A stretch of 64,000 nucleotides of DNA from Agrypnia vestita (taxonomy: Eukaryota; Arthropoda; Insecta; Trichoptera; Phryganeidae). Made by a program: the position numbers and the translations under genes. The notes below the pieces were generated by a model. It saw only the letters and a list, made by a program, of their open reading frames with translations, was not told the DNA's origin and searched no databases. Shown in pieces: positions 21,151 to 32,190 of the stretch; within the stretch, counting starts at the first letter, position 1; every line of letters begins with the position of its first letter. The DNA lies in the NCBI GenBank assembly GCA_016648135.1, contig JADDOH010004258.1, positions 186,001 to 250,000 on the forward strand, given 5' to 3'.

Positions 21151-21860
21151 TTTGGTAAAAAACACAAGCAGCGAATTCCAAAAAAAAAATGTTTTGAATG
21201 CAGCCACCAAGGACCACTAATCTATACTAATATTATAAAGAGGAAAGATTTGATTGTTTGTTTGCATTGATTAGGCTCCGAAACTACTGAACCGATTTGA
21301 AAAATTCTTTCATATTTAGAATTCTACATTATCCCTGATGAACATAGGTTATAGACTATTTTCAAAAACGTTAGGGATCTGTATGAAAACTTCGATAATG
21401 TAATCCAACGTGTGAAACAAATACAAAAAAAACCCTATATCGCGAACGCTGCGGAAATTTTTGACAATAGGGCAAAGTGATGTACAGAGGACATTAATAT
21501 CTACAAAAAGTCTGCGATACCATATATCTAAGTATTACAGTTATGTTACAATAACTTATGTAAACATTAAAAGGAAACATTGTTTTTTAGAGAACAGGGG
21601 AACCTTTGTTTTCCCTCACAAACTTATTTTTTACTTAATTCTTAACCCGTGCAACGCCGGGTACAACCAGCTAGTTTAAAATAAACTGATTTATAGATTT
21701 TATGTATCTATCCCTACAAAAATCATATTTCCTACAAATGAATATGCTATTTTCCTATAAAATCTCGAATTAAATACATTATAAATTAGTAATCCTCGAT
21801 GACTTCATTTATTTTTTATTGAATATTATATTATATGCTTATGCATATGCTTTTATATGA
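21151..21860 (+). mobile_element. MITE family B copy 2, split by a Helitron
   Basis: ATGTTTTGAATGCAGCCACC (from 21190) and, after the Helitron, TTTAAAATAAACTG, then ATTTTATGTATCTATCCC and ATAAAATCTCGAATT, line up with the uninterrupted copy at 63363-63607. The left terminus is diverged and the right one is not clear. Confidence 0.65.
21221..21674 (+). mobile_element. Non-autonomous Helitron, 454 bp, complete ends
   Basis: Starts TCTATACTAATATTATAAAG and ends CTAG, inserted between A (21220) and T (21675) as Helitrons do. Just before the end, CCCGTGCAACGCCGGG forms the usual 3' hairpin. The interior carries CTCCGAAACTACTGAACCG, common to lepidopteran non-autonomous Helitrons. No Rep/helicase coding is present. 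The host MITE copy at 63363-63607 has the empty site. Confidence 0.9.
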
Positions 21861-23705
21861 AGGTATGTGCGCTGGTACGTAGGTTGATGTTTATTTTTTA
21901 ATTCAATTTTACCTATATATATTTGGCATAGTTTCTTTACATGGCGTATTTTTCGGCTTAATTTTTTCCTAACCACCAGGGATAGTCAAGAGTCAGACGT
22001 GCTTTCAAAATTGCATTCTTAGTGGTGTGGAGACGGGCCGTGGTGAGGTGGATGATATCTAACCCCAGATATCAAAACAAATGGTGATAGACACTGATCG
22101 ATTGGTGATTTATGTGATTTAGCAGCAAACAATAGGTGCTTACTTATAATTGGGGTCAAAGACTGAGCAATCGGCTCAGGATCTGGCGTACTGCCGATAA
22201 AGGCGTTTATCGTCTAGCAGTCTATTACTGTATCATATAACACGGACTTAGAACTGGTCAGTCAATTATTTAGCCGATAGGCACACAATAAATACGAAAT
22301 GATCTCGTTTTTGATTACGTTTGTAATGTGATTTGTATTTTGCAATGGGGTACAATAGGCATAAACTAAGTGATGTATGACTATACATAAAAAAATAATA
22401 CAAATTTATATGTAAGTAGGTACTATAACAAAAATGTCTAAATGTATTTCGAAGGCTGTTTGTATACCTATAATTAAATCGGAAATTGGACTAATTGCAA
22501 TGATAGGTCTGTTTTTACTACGCGACAAATGTGAAAATGGTTGAAATAAAAAATTTTGCTGTCTTTTCAGACATTAAAATTAATGAAAAAAATTATCATA
22601 AAAATAATTTAATAGAAAACTAGAACATATCGTACAGAATTAATTAACTACCGTTCAAAGAATTCAAGGTCCCAAATTTAGACAGCATATATGAAACCAA
22701 TTCAATATTAAAAATACAAAAACTGTTAATCAACACAACACATAAATAATTCAAGTTCAAAAGTAGGCGTAACAAATAAAAACAAGTTAGTAGAACATGT
22801 GTCGTGGAGGTAGAATGGAGTAGAGGGGAGGGGGAATTTCGTCTATGTTAAAAAAATTAAAAATGACTCGAAAAAAAAGATTTTTTAAAGTAACGCGCGT
22901 TACAGATTGGAATTTTTATGCAACATTTTTTGTCCAAATTTTTATGTTGGGTAAATCTGTATTCAAAGTTATGCACTTTTAGTTTAAAACACCCTGCACT
23001 GTCTAATTCAATATGAGTATACTTTAAAAAAAATATGAGTAACTGATCAACCGACAATAATTTTTTTTGCAGTAAGTACCTACCTAAATGCTTACCCCTT
23101 TGTGGGGTTACTTGTTTTATATTTCCAGCGGTAGGTGTCGACGTACCGGGGTACCTACTCGCATTTTTCATTCTCATTACGGGCCAATTATTCTCCTGTT
23201 TTCCTCCGAGGCCCGAATAATGATATTTAATGTCGGAAGATTGCTGGCCGAGGGCGGCCGACACTCTCGGTAATGACTAATGACTTTCTCGCTAATGACT
23301 TTCTTTGAACAAATTGATTGTGCCATTTTTTGTTGAGAACGCGTTTAACATTTTTCGGAGGTCTCGACGGATGCACGCATCACTTGACCGAGACGATTTT
23401 TAACCAATTTAAAAAATATGTGACAATTTAAATCAACTACGTATACCTAAAAAATTATTTTACATTTTTAAATTTCTGTTACATCATTTTAATGTTATTT
23501 TTTTATAGTCCCCATTTTCAAAATATTTTTATATCAAGTTAGTAAATTTCTAAGGAAGAAAAATATTTTTTAAATTCTATAATTATGAGGTTGATGTATA
23601 ATTATCCACCATTAAAAAAATTGTAACATAACTAAAAACGAAAAAAAAACTCAAAAAATTTTACGCACAATTTTAATTCGGGAGCGTAGTTGCCATCAGC
23701 ATCTA
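21861..23705. other. Unassigned sequence
   Basis: No known gene or shared repeat. 23085-23280 is GC-richer. 23270-23306 repeats TAATGACT/TTTCTCG in short tandem. Confidence 0.4.
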
Positions 23706-23880
23706 TTACTGCTTCTTATTTGATTGGAAGATTAGGTTATGTTGGGTTAGGTTAGGTAAGGTTGGGTTAGGTTAGGTTAGGTTAGGTTAGGTTATGTTGC
23801 CATGTATTAGTAATCATGTAAGGTTAGGCTGGGTAAGTTTAGGTTAGGTTAGTTTACTGCTTCCCATTTGCTTGGAAGAT
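23706..23880. repeat. Interstitial (TTAGG)n tract between direct repeats
   Basis: 23732-23853 is made largely of GGTTA pentamers, the insect telomere repeat, with scattered variants (GGTTATGTTGCC, GGCTGGG). It is bounded by a near-identical 27-bp direct repeat: TTACTGCTTCTTATTTGATT at 23706 and TTACTGCTTCCCATTTGCTT at 23854, both continuing into GGAAGAT. This layout suggests that the tract was inserted, or filled in during break repair. Confidence 0.85.
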
Positions 23881-24470
23881 TGTTTTCGCCGAAAAATTGC
23901 TTTCGACAAAAATATGTTTTTATTTTATTTAGTATCAACTTAATACTTTAGTTTAGTATTAATTTATTATTTCTTTTAATAAAATTAACATATCTTCTTG
24001 AAATATAGTCGTTATCCACTGAATTTTAACCGTATCATAAGATTCACAGACGTAAAGGTACTTGTAAGATCTAGCTCTTGTTTATTGACCTTGTCTTGAA
24101 TTCAATCCTCAATCAATACTAGTTTCGAGAAAATCAGAATTTCTCATGGACTGGTAGAGAAACAACTTCAACTGTCGATGAGAAATGCTGATTTTCTCGA
24201 AACTAGTAAAAAAATAAAATATTTTTTTCAAACTCGAGTAGAGGTAACAACGTAAATATAATTATATATTTTTAAAAATCTATCATTACGATTCTCTACA
24301 ATAACTATCCGGTATTGACTCAAAGAATTCGTCAATCGAACCGAAGAAGGTGTCAAAAATGCTCACTTATGTCTTCTTGATAATACATCTTGAAGAGCAG
24401 AAAATTTTCTTTCGAATGAAGTATATAGTATAACCATTTTGTTTTTGCGCGCACTTGACGCTATTTGTTG
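23881..24470. other. AT-rich sequence with a short foldback
   Basis: Nothing recognised except the 90-bp inverted-repeat element at 24118-24207. Confidence 0.4.
24118..24207. repeat. 90-bp foldback with 30-bp arms
   Basis: The left arm ACTAGTTTCGAGAAAATCAG (continuing AATTTCTCAT) matches the reverse complement of the right arm at 29 of 30 positions, around a 30-base spacer. Probably a tiny MITE. Confidence 0.8.
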
Positions 24471-24790
24471 TCATCATCAATGGCTCCACAGCCCATTGTA
24501 GGCCTTGGCCTCCTCCAACATTCCTCTACATTTTCTTCTATCTTGACATGTACTCCTCCAATCCCTGATGCTTATAGTCTTGCTGCACTCCATCCAGCCA
24601 TCGGAGTTTGGGCCTACCAACGCTGTGTCTAGCTTGGGGCTTTGTGTAGAGAATCTTTATTGGCATTCTCTCTTCACTCATTATTTTTACGTGCCCTCCC
24701 CATCGCAGCCTCAGCCCTTGTATTACGTTGGGCTCATTGTAAATATTATAGACCTTCTCACTTCTCACCCTGTCCTGTAGACACTACCTG
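24471..24790 (-). pseudogene. LINE 3'-end relic
   Basis: Minus strand: VRSEKVYNIYNEPNV, then LRLRWGGHVKIM, SVGRPKLRWLDGVQQD and near the end EEAKAYNGLW-type residues. These are the ordered C-terminal signatures of RTE-like polyproteins (LRWxGHV, GRPxxRWxD, then the 'AkahxGL' end). Catalytic parts are absent and the last part is shifted in frame. Confidence 0.7.
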
Positions 24791-26699
24791 TGCTCACACT
24801 TATTAAAAAATATCTTCTCACATTATACGTAACTGTGTAAATACGTAAATAAAATATTACGTAATTCTGGACGATACTGTATTAACGCTTAGATAATATT
24901 GTGTAAATATCGATTTTATATGTAATCCGTCAAGGAATTTCTTCTCATACGTTATTAATTCAACGGGAGTAGGCCATTAACATTTACTTTTGCCCAATAA
25001 AGTTCTATAGTGTTTAGCCGTAGCCGTGCCGTATAAAAAGTAATCTTCGCTTTTTGCTAGTTATATTCAGTTATGTTTATTACTTAAAATAAAATATCAT
25101 ATCTCTGGCATATTGCAGTGCTGCACAGGGTTTCTCGGCATATAACGGCATCTTAGGCCCTTGGAGCGCTCGGGTAGGACCTTAAGCCGGGCTCGGGTCC
25201 CCGGTACCCGGAATACCCCATAAATAACCAGTTGTTATATTCAATTCTTGGACCTGTCTGGATATGGTGTTAAGTATAAATTAAATGTATGAGAGCGGGC
25301 GCTGTTGATGGCGGTACAGGTGTTACTATATCGGTGATCATATTTGCTCGACGGTAAGATTGTCAGACTGTACCGGTAATGGTTTCCTCGAAAAATATTG
25401 TGGTTTAAGGTTATAAGACAGAGTGATCATCAAAATTCTCGGACATGACAACCATTAAAGGGTATTTAACCATTTAAATTGAAAAAATTAAAATAATTTT
25501 TTTTTTTAGTAAATGGAAATTTGAGTAAATTAAACAAAAGTCTGAAAGATTAAAAAAGTTTAGATAACTCAAAAACTAAAAATGTTGGAGATTTTAAATA
25601 TGCATTCTCATGACGTCACCTCTCGTACCCGGTTTACATCGCGGCTCGTACTCCAGCGCTCAGCCACGCGGACGCGTGACGTCAAAGACGAGTTGGAGCT
25701 CAATCAATCCGTGCTATAATACAATAACTTTAATTTTAATTTTCTTTGTTATTCATTGACAGATGTCAACATTTTTTTAAAAATGTACCTATTAGTTTTA
25801 GTCAATATTTTAGTTAAATGTTACAATATATAATATTATATTACCAGCATTATGAAACATCACGATTGTGTTTGTTGATGTACGTGGCGACACATAACAT
25901 GAAGCCCCTGTATCTCCCAGAACTCCGCATCTCAGACAACATAGTGAGACTATAGTAGTAGTAGACACTAAACTTTTGATGAGCCTCTTTTTCAGCTGTC
26001 GGAAGGATTAAAGAATCGATAATCTATTAATAGAAAGCAAAGTTCGGTGAACAGCCAAAGGTGTCGACTCTTCCACCAGATTTGTAGGATGTAGGTATGT
26101 TTTATAAGGATGTCCTCCGAATACACGGATTGACTATGATTTGACGCTGCCAAATACTGAAGTCACGCAATCTCGCGCTCCAGCCAATCGCAGAACGGCA
26201 GTTCCTAATGAATTTACGTCATGCGTATTATACACCAACTTGTCAATGTATTCGAAGTGCATCCCTATAAGGTGACAATTCTACCTTACGCATTATTTTT
26301 GTAGGTAAATTTTAAAAGAAACTGATGCATTATACGCGGGTTAATTTTCTTTGAAATTTTGGAAATTTCCACTGCTAGTATTATAAATAAGAAATTATAA
26401 AAGAAATTATATAAGAAATTATAAAAATATAATGGTTTTTGGATTTTACAACTTCCTACATTTTTGTACCTGTGTACTGAAATTTGTGTATCTATGATTT
26501 TTTTATTTATTCACACTTATGAGAGATTTAATTTTATGACGAAATTTAATACGATGAAAGAAAGTAAATTCACCAGAAAACATGAAAGAAATAAATAATT
26601 TTTATGAAATTAATATTGTAAATATTGTTATCGACAAAGAAAGATGATAAAATTTGTTTCCCATCAAATAATATCAGTATAAAAATAATCAATAATGAT
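24791..26699. other. Unassigned sequence
   Basis: No gene recognised. 25110-25330 and 25600-25700 are GC-richer. 26387-26430 holds an AAGAAATTATA short tandem repeat. Confidence 0.4.
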
Positions 26700-26925
26700 C
26701 CTTTAAGCCAGCTAAAATAGGTCATAGGTGTGCTATTCCTGAATAGGACTCCTCAGCCACGCTCAGACATATAATCAATAAAACACGGCAGATGTCATCC
26801 TCCACGAAGGACCGCCGAAGAAGACAGGTCATAAGCCTTGTGGCCACCCTATAAAGGCTTCCATATATGTTTCCTATGTAAATAACTTTGTCTTTTTCTT
26901 CTATAATTTATAATTTATAGAATTA
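26700..26925 (-). repeat. Dispersed repeat family A copy with a 99-bp insert
   Basis: 26701-26726 and 26826-26925 together form a minus-strand family A copy. They are separated by 99 bases (26727-26825) flanked by an 8-bp direct repeat AGGTCATA, of which the unit has only one in other copies. The insert has no obvious inverted termini. Confidence 0.6.
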
Positions 26926-27039
26926 AATTTTGTTTTTTTTTATTTTACACTGCACACTATAAACTACACACTTAAAATCGCATACTGCAAATTTTAAATT
27001 GAAGTGTGATGTTTTTCACATGTGAAATTTTTGGAAATT

Positions 27040-27270
27040 GAAACCCTCCTTCCCATGGATTTGAAAATATTATTGTAGCAGTACACTTTTCAGGTAGTAC
27101 TTCTTGTAGGTGATTGTAGTGGATACAATTATGTAGTACTATAATTAGTTCACTTCATTAGTACTACAATTTTGAAGTAGTACAATTAGTTCACTTCATG
27201 TATTTTATACTACAAATGTTGTACACACTTTGTATTCTTCAAACTGGTGAACGTTCGTGTGGTAGTCTTC
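27040..27270 (-). repeat. Repeat family E (ACTACAATT-rich), minus copy
   Basis: Read on the minus strand it contains TTCACCAGTTTGAAGAATAC and repeated AGTACTACAATT and GAAGTGAAC motifs, matching 58655-58830 in the plus orientation. CCATGG and AAATTTCACATG landmarks are also shared. Nature unknown. Confidence 0.5.
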
Positions 27271-28750
27271 ATTTTGAAATGTAGTTTTTTCTTTCGCTAA
27301 CGTACATACATACAAAGGCTGATAAACACATTACCCTCCTTCGTCGCCTAGTCGAGTAAACATATTGTTAGAATGTTTCAATCTGTGACCTTTTTGGTCG
27401 CTGTTGTAATATCCCCGGCAACAATCAGGGCTGGAGACGGCCCGCGGCAGTAATACGGAGACGTCAGAAGTGAAAGAAGATTTTAATTGATTGTTTGATG
27501 AATGCGCCGCAATCAATATTGGTACGGTACCAATCTACCAATCGGCCGTAACAAAGCAGCCCTACCATATTATTTCCTTTGTACACTGTACCAGACGTGT
27601 GCTTATTGCTCATTGTATGTATAACAATAAATAACACAACTTCACCGGTACCAATTTATCTGCTGTCCAAATCCAAAGGAGTAACACTATGTTCTACACA
27701 ACTTTTAAAACATTTCAAAACTGTTGTAGAAAGATTTAAGTACCAAAGTACATGTTTCTGCAAATGCAGTTTCTCGCGTGTATGTAAACCATTTCGCTGC
27801 CTTGTATCTACAGTAACGGCTCTAGCTTGAAAATATGACCAGAGGCGGAACAACGATTTGGCGAAAGGGATAGTTAATAAAATATTCTTATGTCGAGCAC
27901 CATTGACAATTTAATGTTCGAAACCGCTTTGAAACGCGACCAAATGGAGTGCATATTTTTTTTATTTTTGACAATAATAAAGGTAACATTATAATAAGTG
28001 TCATTGAAAATATTTTCATGGGACTTCGGACGTGGCTGCCGGAGGTAAATGAAAACATTGGAAATTAATTAACGTTTATTAATTATTTTAATAAATTCAC
28101 AAAGCCACTGGTCACGAATTTAATTTAAACACTATTCGTTAATTCACACTGTTTCGCAATCAATCACTCATCTTTGGAACACTTTATTACGACAGTTAGG
28201 TACTTCACTTAATTTGTTGCCGCTGCTATCAGATTCGCGTTGGTAACATTGTTTTCGTTAACGGTTTTATCATTGCTTAATGTCACCTTGTAAACGTTAA
28301 AATAAGCGTGATCTGCACGGCACTTGTTCCCGTCGCTTACAGACTGTTCTAGACGTTTCCCGAATGCTGTAGATAACTCCAGAGTGTTGTAGGGCGATCC
28401 AGAATTTTATGGAATGTTCGATCGTGTTGTTGTCCTCGGGAGGCTCTGATATTGCGTAATTATATCGGTACGATATTCTCGATTTGAATGCGTATGTACC
28501 TACTAAAATGAAATCCTGTCGTTCAGAACTTCAGCGAAATGTATTACTTTTTTAATGTGTATTTGTTATGAATGACACCATTTACGCAGTATTCTCTAAA
28601 GTTAAAAACATGCACATGTTTGATAATTAATATCAAGTGTATGGGGCGTGGACTAGATACATAAAACTAAAACCACTAAACCAAATATCGATACCTTTGT
28701 ACCAATATAAATATATGATCAATGAAAAAAACGCTGTCATCCACAAGGAA
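27271..28750. other. Unassigned sequence
   Basis: 27330-27560 and 28180-28500 are GC-richer and unique in the window. No recognisable protein. Confidence 0.4.
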
Positions 28751-29020
28751 GTCAGCTCTCCTAATTTTGAATATACGTTCGTCCGTCCGTGGAATTACAA
28801 CAACAAAACTGATGAATCAGAAACGAACGTCTGTCTGTCCGTAACTTGCTGTCCTTAACTAACTACAAAAACAACACAGACTAGCCGTAAACTCACAGGA
28901 TATCATCAGTGTTGCTGTTGAAATTCCAGCAAGTTGTAGATAGATATTCATTGCTAATTCATCAGTGTTATTGTTTTAGTACCACGGACGGACATACATT
29001 AGAAATTAGGAGAGTTGATG
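28751..29020. mobile_element. Foldback element, ~270 bp
   Basis: The left arm (CTCTCCTAATTTTGAATATA, then GTCCGTCCGTGGAAT) is matched by the reverse complement of 28960-29015. The arms extend inwards through ACTTGCTG..TTC to about 110 bp each. No coding is seen. Confidence 0.65.
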
Positions 29021-29267
29021 ATCAGCAACGAACATTCACCAAAAATATCCTCATTAAAGAGTTGCTGCTGTAAAAATACTTTTGGTTTTAAGTCAATGAA
29101 GTTAGTTTGTAAGCTAATCTGAAACTAGTTTCACGTTTAGACGATTAAAGTCAATTAAAAAAAAATCAATGGTTCTCTTTTCATGAATTTTCAGCTTCAA
29201 AATCCTGCAATTATTATGTCCCGTCATTTTTCATAGGTTATGTATATTTATGCCTTGGACGCTAAAG

Positions 29268-29388
29268 CCCGAATTCGGAGTCAATACTTACTGATTTAAA
29301 AGTTAAGTAAGGTAATTTTCAGTGCAAAAAAATACTTTTAAGGCGTACCTTAACCTTTAAATCATCACGTATTGACTCTGAATTCGGG
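29268..29388. mobile_element. Short MITE, 121 bp
   Basis: Starts CCCGAATTCGGAGTCAATAC and ends with the reverse complement of CCCGAATTCAGAGTCAATAC. The arms continue with indels through TGATTTAAA. Flanks CTAAAG and TCTAAA may hold a TAA-type duplication, but the exact edge is uncertain. Confidence 0.75.
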
Positions 29389-29398
29389 TCTAAATCAC

Positions 29399-29656
29399 CT
29401 AGATCCACCTCTGGGTATGACGATCCGCCTTCTTCCATTCAGAAGAGATTGGCGCACATATCTGTGATATATTTTGGTTGTCTTTCATTTTCTCATACAA
29501 CTTATTTCCGTAAGGCAAGTATTCAATGTCGTTCAACATCAATCGCATTGTTCTATGTCGCAATTCTGGACACATATTTTTACGACGTTTACTTTCTTCA
29601 AGAAATGTGGGGTTGTATACCGTTCCGAAAGTTTCATATTTATGTATGACCAGCAA
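29399..29656 (-). CDS. Unrecognised 85-codon frame (doubtful)
   Basis: A charged frame with MCPELRHRTMRLML and NKLYEKMKDNQNISQ, ending about 10 bp from the MITE at 29268-29388. No domain recognised. Its composition is more protein-like than most frames nearby, but it has no homologue, promoter or splice support. It may be a chance ORF or part of an old element. Confidence 0.15.
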   Translation of the reverse strand: MLVIHKYETFGTVYNPTFLEESKRRKNMCPELRHRTMRLMLNDIEYLPYGNKLYEKMKDNQNISQICAPISSEWKKADRHTQRWI

Positions 29657-29906
29657 ATATAAATGTATGCTCCGTTTTTTTTCTTTGTATTTATATCATT
29701 TTACATAACTTGCGTAACGTATTTCTTCGAACTGCATATTTAATTGTGAATTAATTAAAATAAGTCGTATTGTTTTTTGTATTCTATTTACACAATTTAA
29801 TTAAACCCGAATTTCCGGTGTTAATCGAGATTTCCCTGTACAATTAATACAGTATCACATATTTTTAGAAATACAAGAGATTATAAACAGATTTTAACTT
29901 AAAAAA
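29657..29906. other. AT-rich sequence, nothing recognised
   Basis: No supported feature. Confidence 0.4.
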
Positions 29907-30320
29907 AATTAATTAATCAATTAGAAAGACATACAGAAAATCCTAATCCACGAAAAAATATTTGAATAAAATATATTGTTGTATTAAATGTGTCCAAAAA
30001 TATAAAATGAATTAAACGGTTAATTCTGGCGTCCTCTAGAGGCAGAAATACAAAGTAATTTGTGTCTGCCATACCAGAAAACGTAGATTGCTCTAAAAAT
30101 GGATGATAAATGTAAACCAATTAATAAATGAGACTTACAGATAAGGTCGATATATTCACGGAAATATACAAGGCCGCTAAAGCGTAATTGGAGAACGCGC
30201 CTGCCCCGGAAAGGAGGAGATCCGTGGTTCGAATCCCGGTAGCAGCCAAATATTTTTTTTTTTTTTTATTTACTTTGTTCTGAAGAATTGCAACGTCACA
30301 ATAAGAATGTGTTCTTGAAT
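29907..30320 (+). mobile_element. tRNA-derived SINE composite, copy 1
   Basis: In order: an inverted copy of the SINE tail (TAATCAATTAGAAAGACATA, 29910-29930); a 'middle' module (AATTAAACGGTTAATTCTGG, then GATTGCTCTAAAAATGG); a lead AAGGTCGATATATTCACGGA; a tRNA-like head (30173-30247) with B box GGTTCGAATCC at 30226-30236; a T-rich tail; and a downstream module (TCACAATAAGAATGTGTTC). The same modules recur at 35080-35582 and 49578-50042. The head has lost some tRNA pairing (6 of 7 in the acceptor). Confidence 0.75.
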
Positions 30321-31510
30321 AAAAAGATTTTAACTTGATTAAAGACTGATCTTGATTTTTTCTATTGTGCGTTGCATAGAGTCAAAAATGCGAGCGGCAA
30401 TATTCATTTTATTTATTGGATTTGCTGGACAATCCGACATTTATTCGGCGGGAGGATTACATGATAATTTATATTATTAATTCAATAAAAATAAATGTAT
30501 GCGCTTGTTAAGCCGGGCGAGTATTAAAAAACGTAAAATACGACCGGCTCATTTGAATATGTAAGGTCGGTTTGGGAACAAATCACTTTGCGGCGTTGTG
30601 TTTGGCTCTGGGCGCTGTATGGGTGTTAGGAAACTCGGGTTTAATGGGTCTTCACGCGTCTTGATGTCTTCATTTGTGGCCTGCTCCGGCCAGCCCGGAC
30701 CGGACCCTCGCCACGGAAGAATGGACGCGGGATTCTTCACTCATTTTTATATCCAGCGCAGTAAAAATACAATTCCACAAATGCACTTTAAACAAATCAT
30801 CAGTAATGTGAGAAGATCACAAAAATACTCAGTTTAAACCAACTCAAACAATAATTACCACACGGTCAAACAAACTCAATCTACAAATCTCAAGGTTACA
30901 TACCACGTATGGACAAAGGAGCTGTAGCTATTTTGGACCCAAATTACTTAATTGCATGCTTGACGAATTAAAACAATCCGGGCTAACTACAATTTACAAC
31001 CCTGACATAAAATACAAAACAAAACAGTGGATCCGAAACTAGGGGAGAGATAAAATAGGCAAACTTACACAAACACACGAACACAATATAACCTCATATA
31101 TATGATATACTTTCTATTATGTTACTTTAAACACTTTATCTATTTACTATGTTTTGAACCTACACAATATTATAAACTATGCCTCTCAACATAAATATTT
31201 TTAGTGAGACAGGCACAGTCCAAACAAAATCTTATAATTATAATTAAATAGAAATAAATAAAAAAAATAAAAAATCATAATATTAAAAATAGTTACAACC
31301 ATTTCTCAGAATCATCGCCTTAAAGAGGAGCGATATATTGATTCGTTCTATCTTCTCTCCATTAAGTCTCCTCGATATATTATATTTCATTGTTCGATGC
31401 TTAAATTAAGTGTAATATTGTAACGCTGTATTAAGTTATATTGATAGGGGTAATTTAGCCGTTCTGTGTTTGAATATTTTTTTTAGTTAATTTTATCTTA
31501 AATTAAATTA
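30321..31510. other. Unassigned, with a GC-rich patch
   Basis: 30540-30740 is GC-rich and holds a 63-codon minus-strand frame (PWRGSGPGWPEQATNEDIK) that I cannot assign. It is unique in the window. The rest is AT-rich. Confidence 0.3.
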
Positions 31511-31963
31511 TACCTACACAAATTTTCTTGGTTTAAACCACCGTATTTTTTACCAACCGGTTTCGGAACTACCCTTTCTTCTTCAGGGTAAACTTCAAAA
31601 TATGAACAATTATATTTTAGTGTTAGATATGAAAATGGTTCACCATATCATTTGTCTCTTTCCCTCCCAACATTTATTCATATTCAGTCGTCTATTCATC
31701 TACATTTGTCACTTTATCATTAACATGCAAATTTAAATAATTATACCCGATAATTAGATAACACATGCATTTAAAAATGCATGTAAACAATGTTCTTAAG
31801 TGACAATTTCATTCGTAGATTACGAATCGCGTAGCCAAATGCAATGTGTTTTTAATATTATGTTATGGAATGGATACTTAACGGAAGAAATAATAAGGCG
31901 ATTGAAGCATTTGAGATGTGAATTTACAAAAAAATGCTGAATGAATATAATTACATGTGGGGA
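31511..31963. other. Unassigned sequence with a hammerhead-like spot
   Basis: On the minus strand near 31560-31593, CTGAAGA, a 13-base gap, then CCGAAACCGG resembles a diverged hammerhead core. No other feature. Confidence 0.25.
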
Positions 31964-32190
31964 TGCCATGCTTCGGATGAATAAAGAAAAATACATATTT
32001 TAAATATTTTTTTTATATTTTACATAATAAAAATGACGTTAAAAATGTACAAAATCCAATTTTATTTGTAATTTGCCATGCTTCGGATGAATAAAGAAAA
32101 ATAAATATTTTAAATAGTACATTTTCAATATTTTTTTATGTCTTCGTAATAAAAATACGTTAAAAATGTACAAAACCCAATTTTATTTGC
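31964..32190. repeat. 110-bp tandem duplication, 2 copies
   Basis: Copies start at 31964 and 32074 with TGCCATGCTTCGGATGAATA and end with ACAAAAyCCAATTTTATTTG. Each carries AATAAAAATrACGTTAAAAA. The copies differ by small indels. Confidence 0.85.

Noticed and set aside
30549..30740. 63-codon proline-rich minus-strand frame as a gene
   Set aside because: GC-rich patch with no recognisable domain, splice or promoter support; noted only as a composition anomaly.
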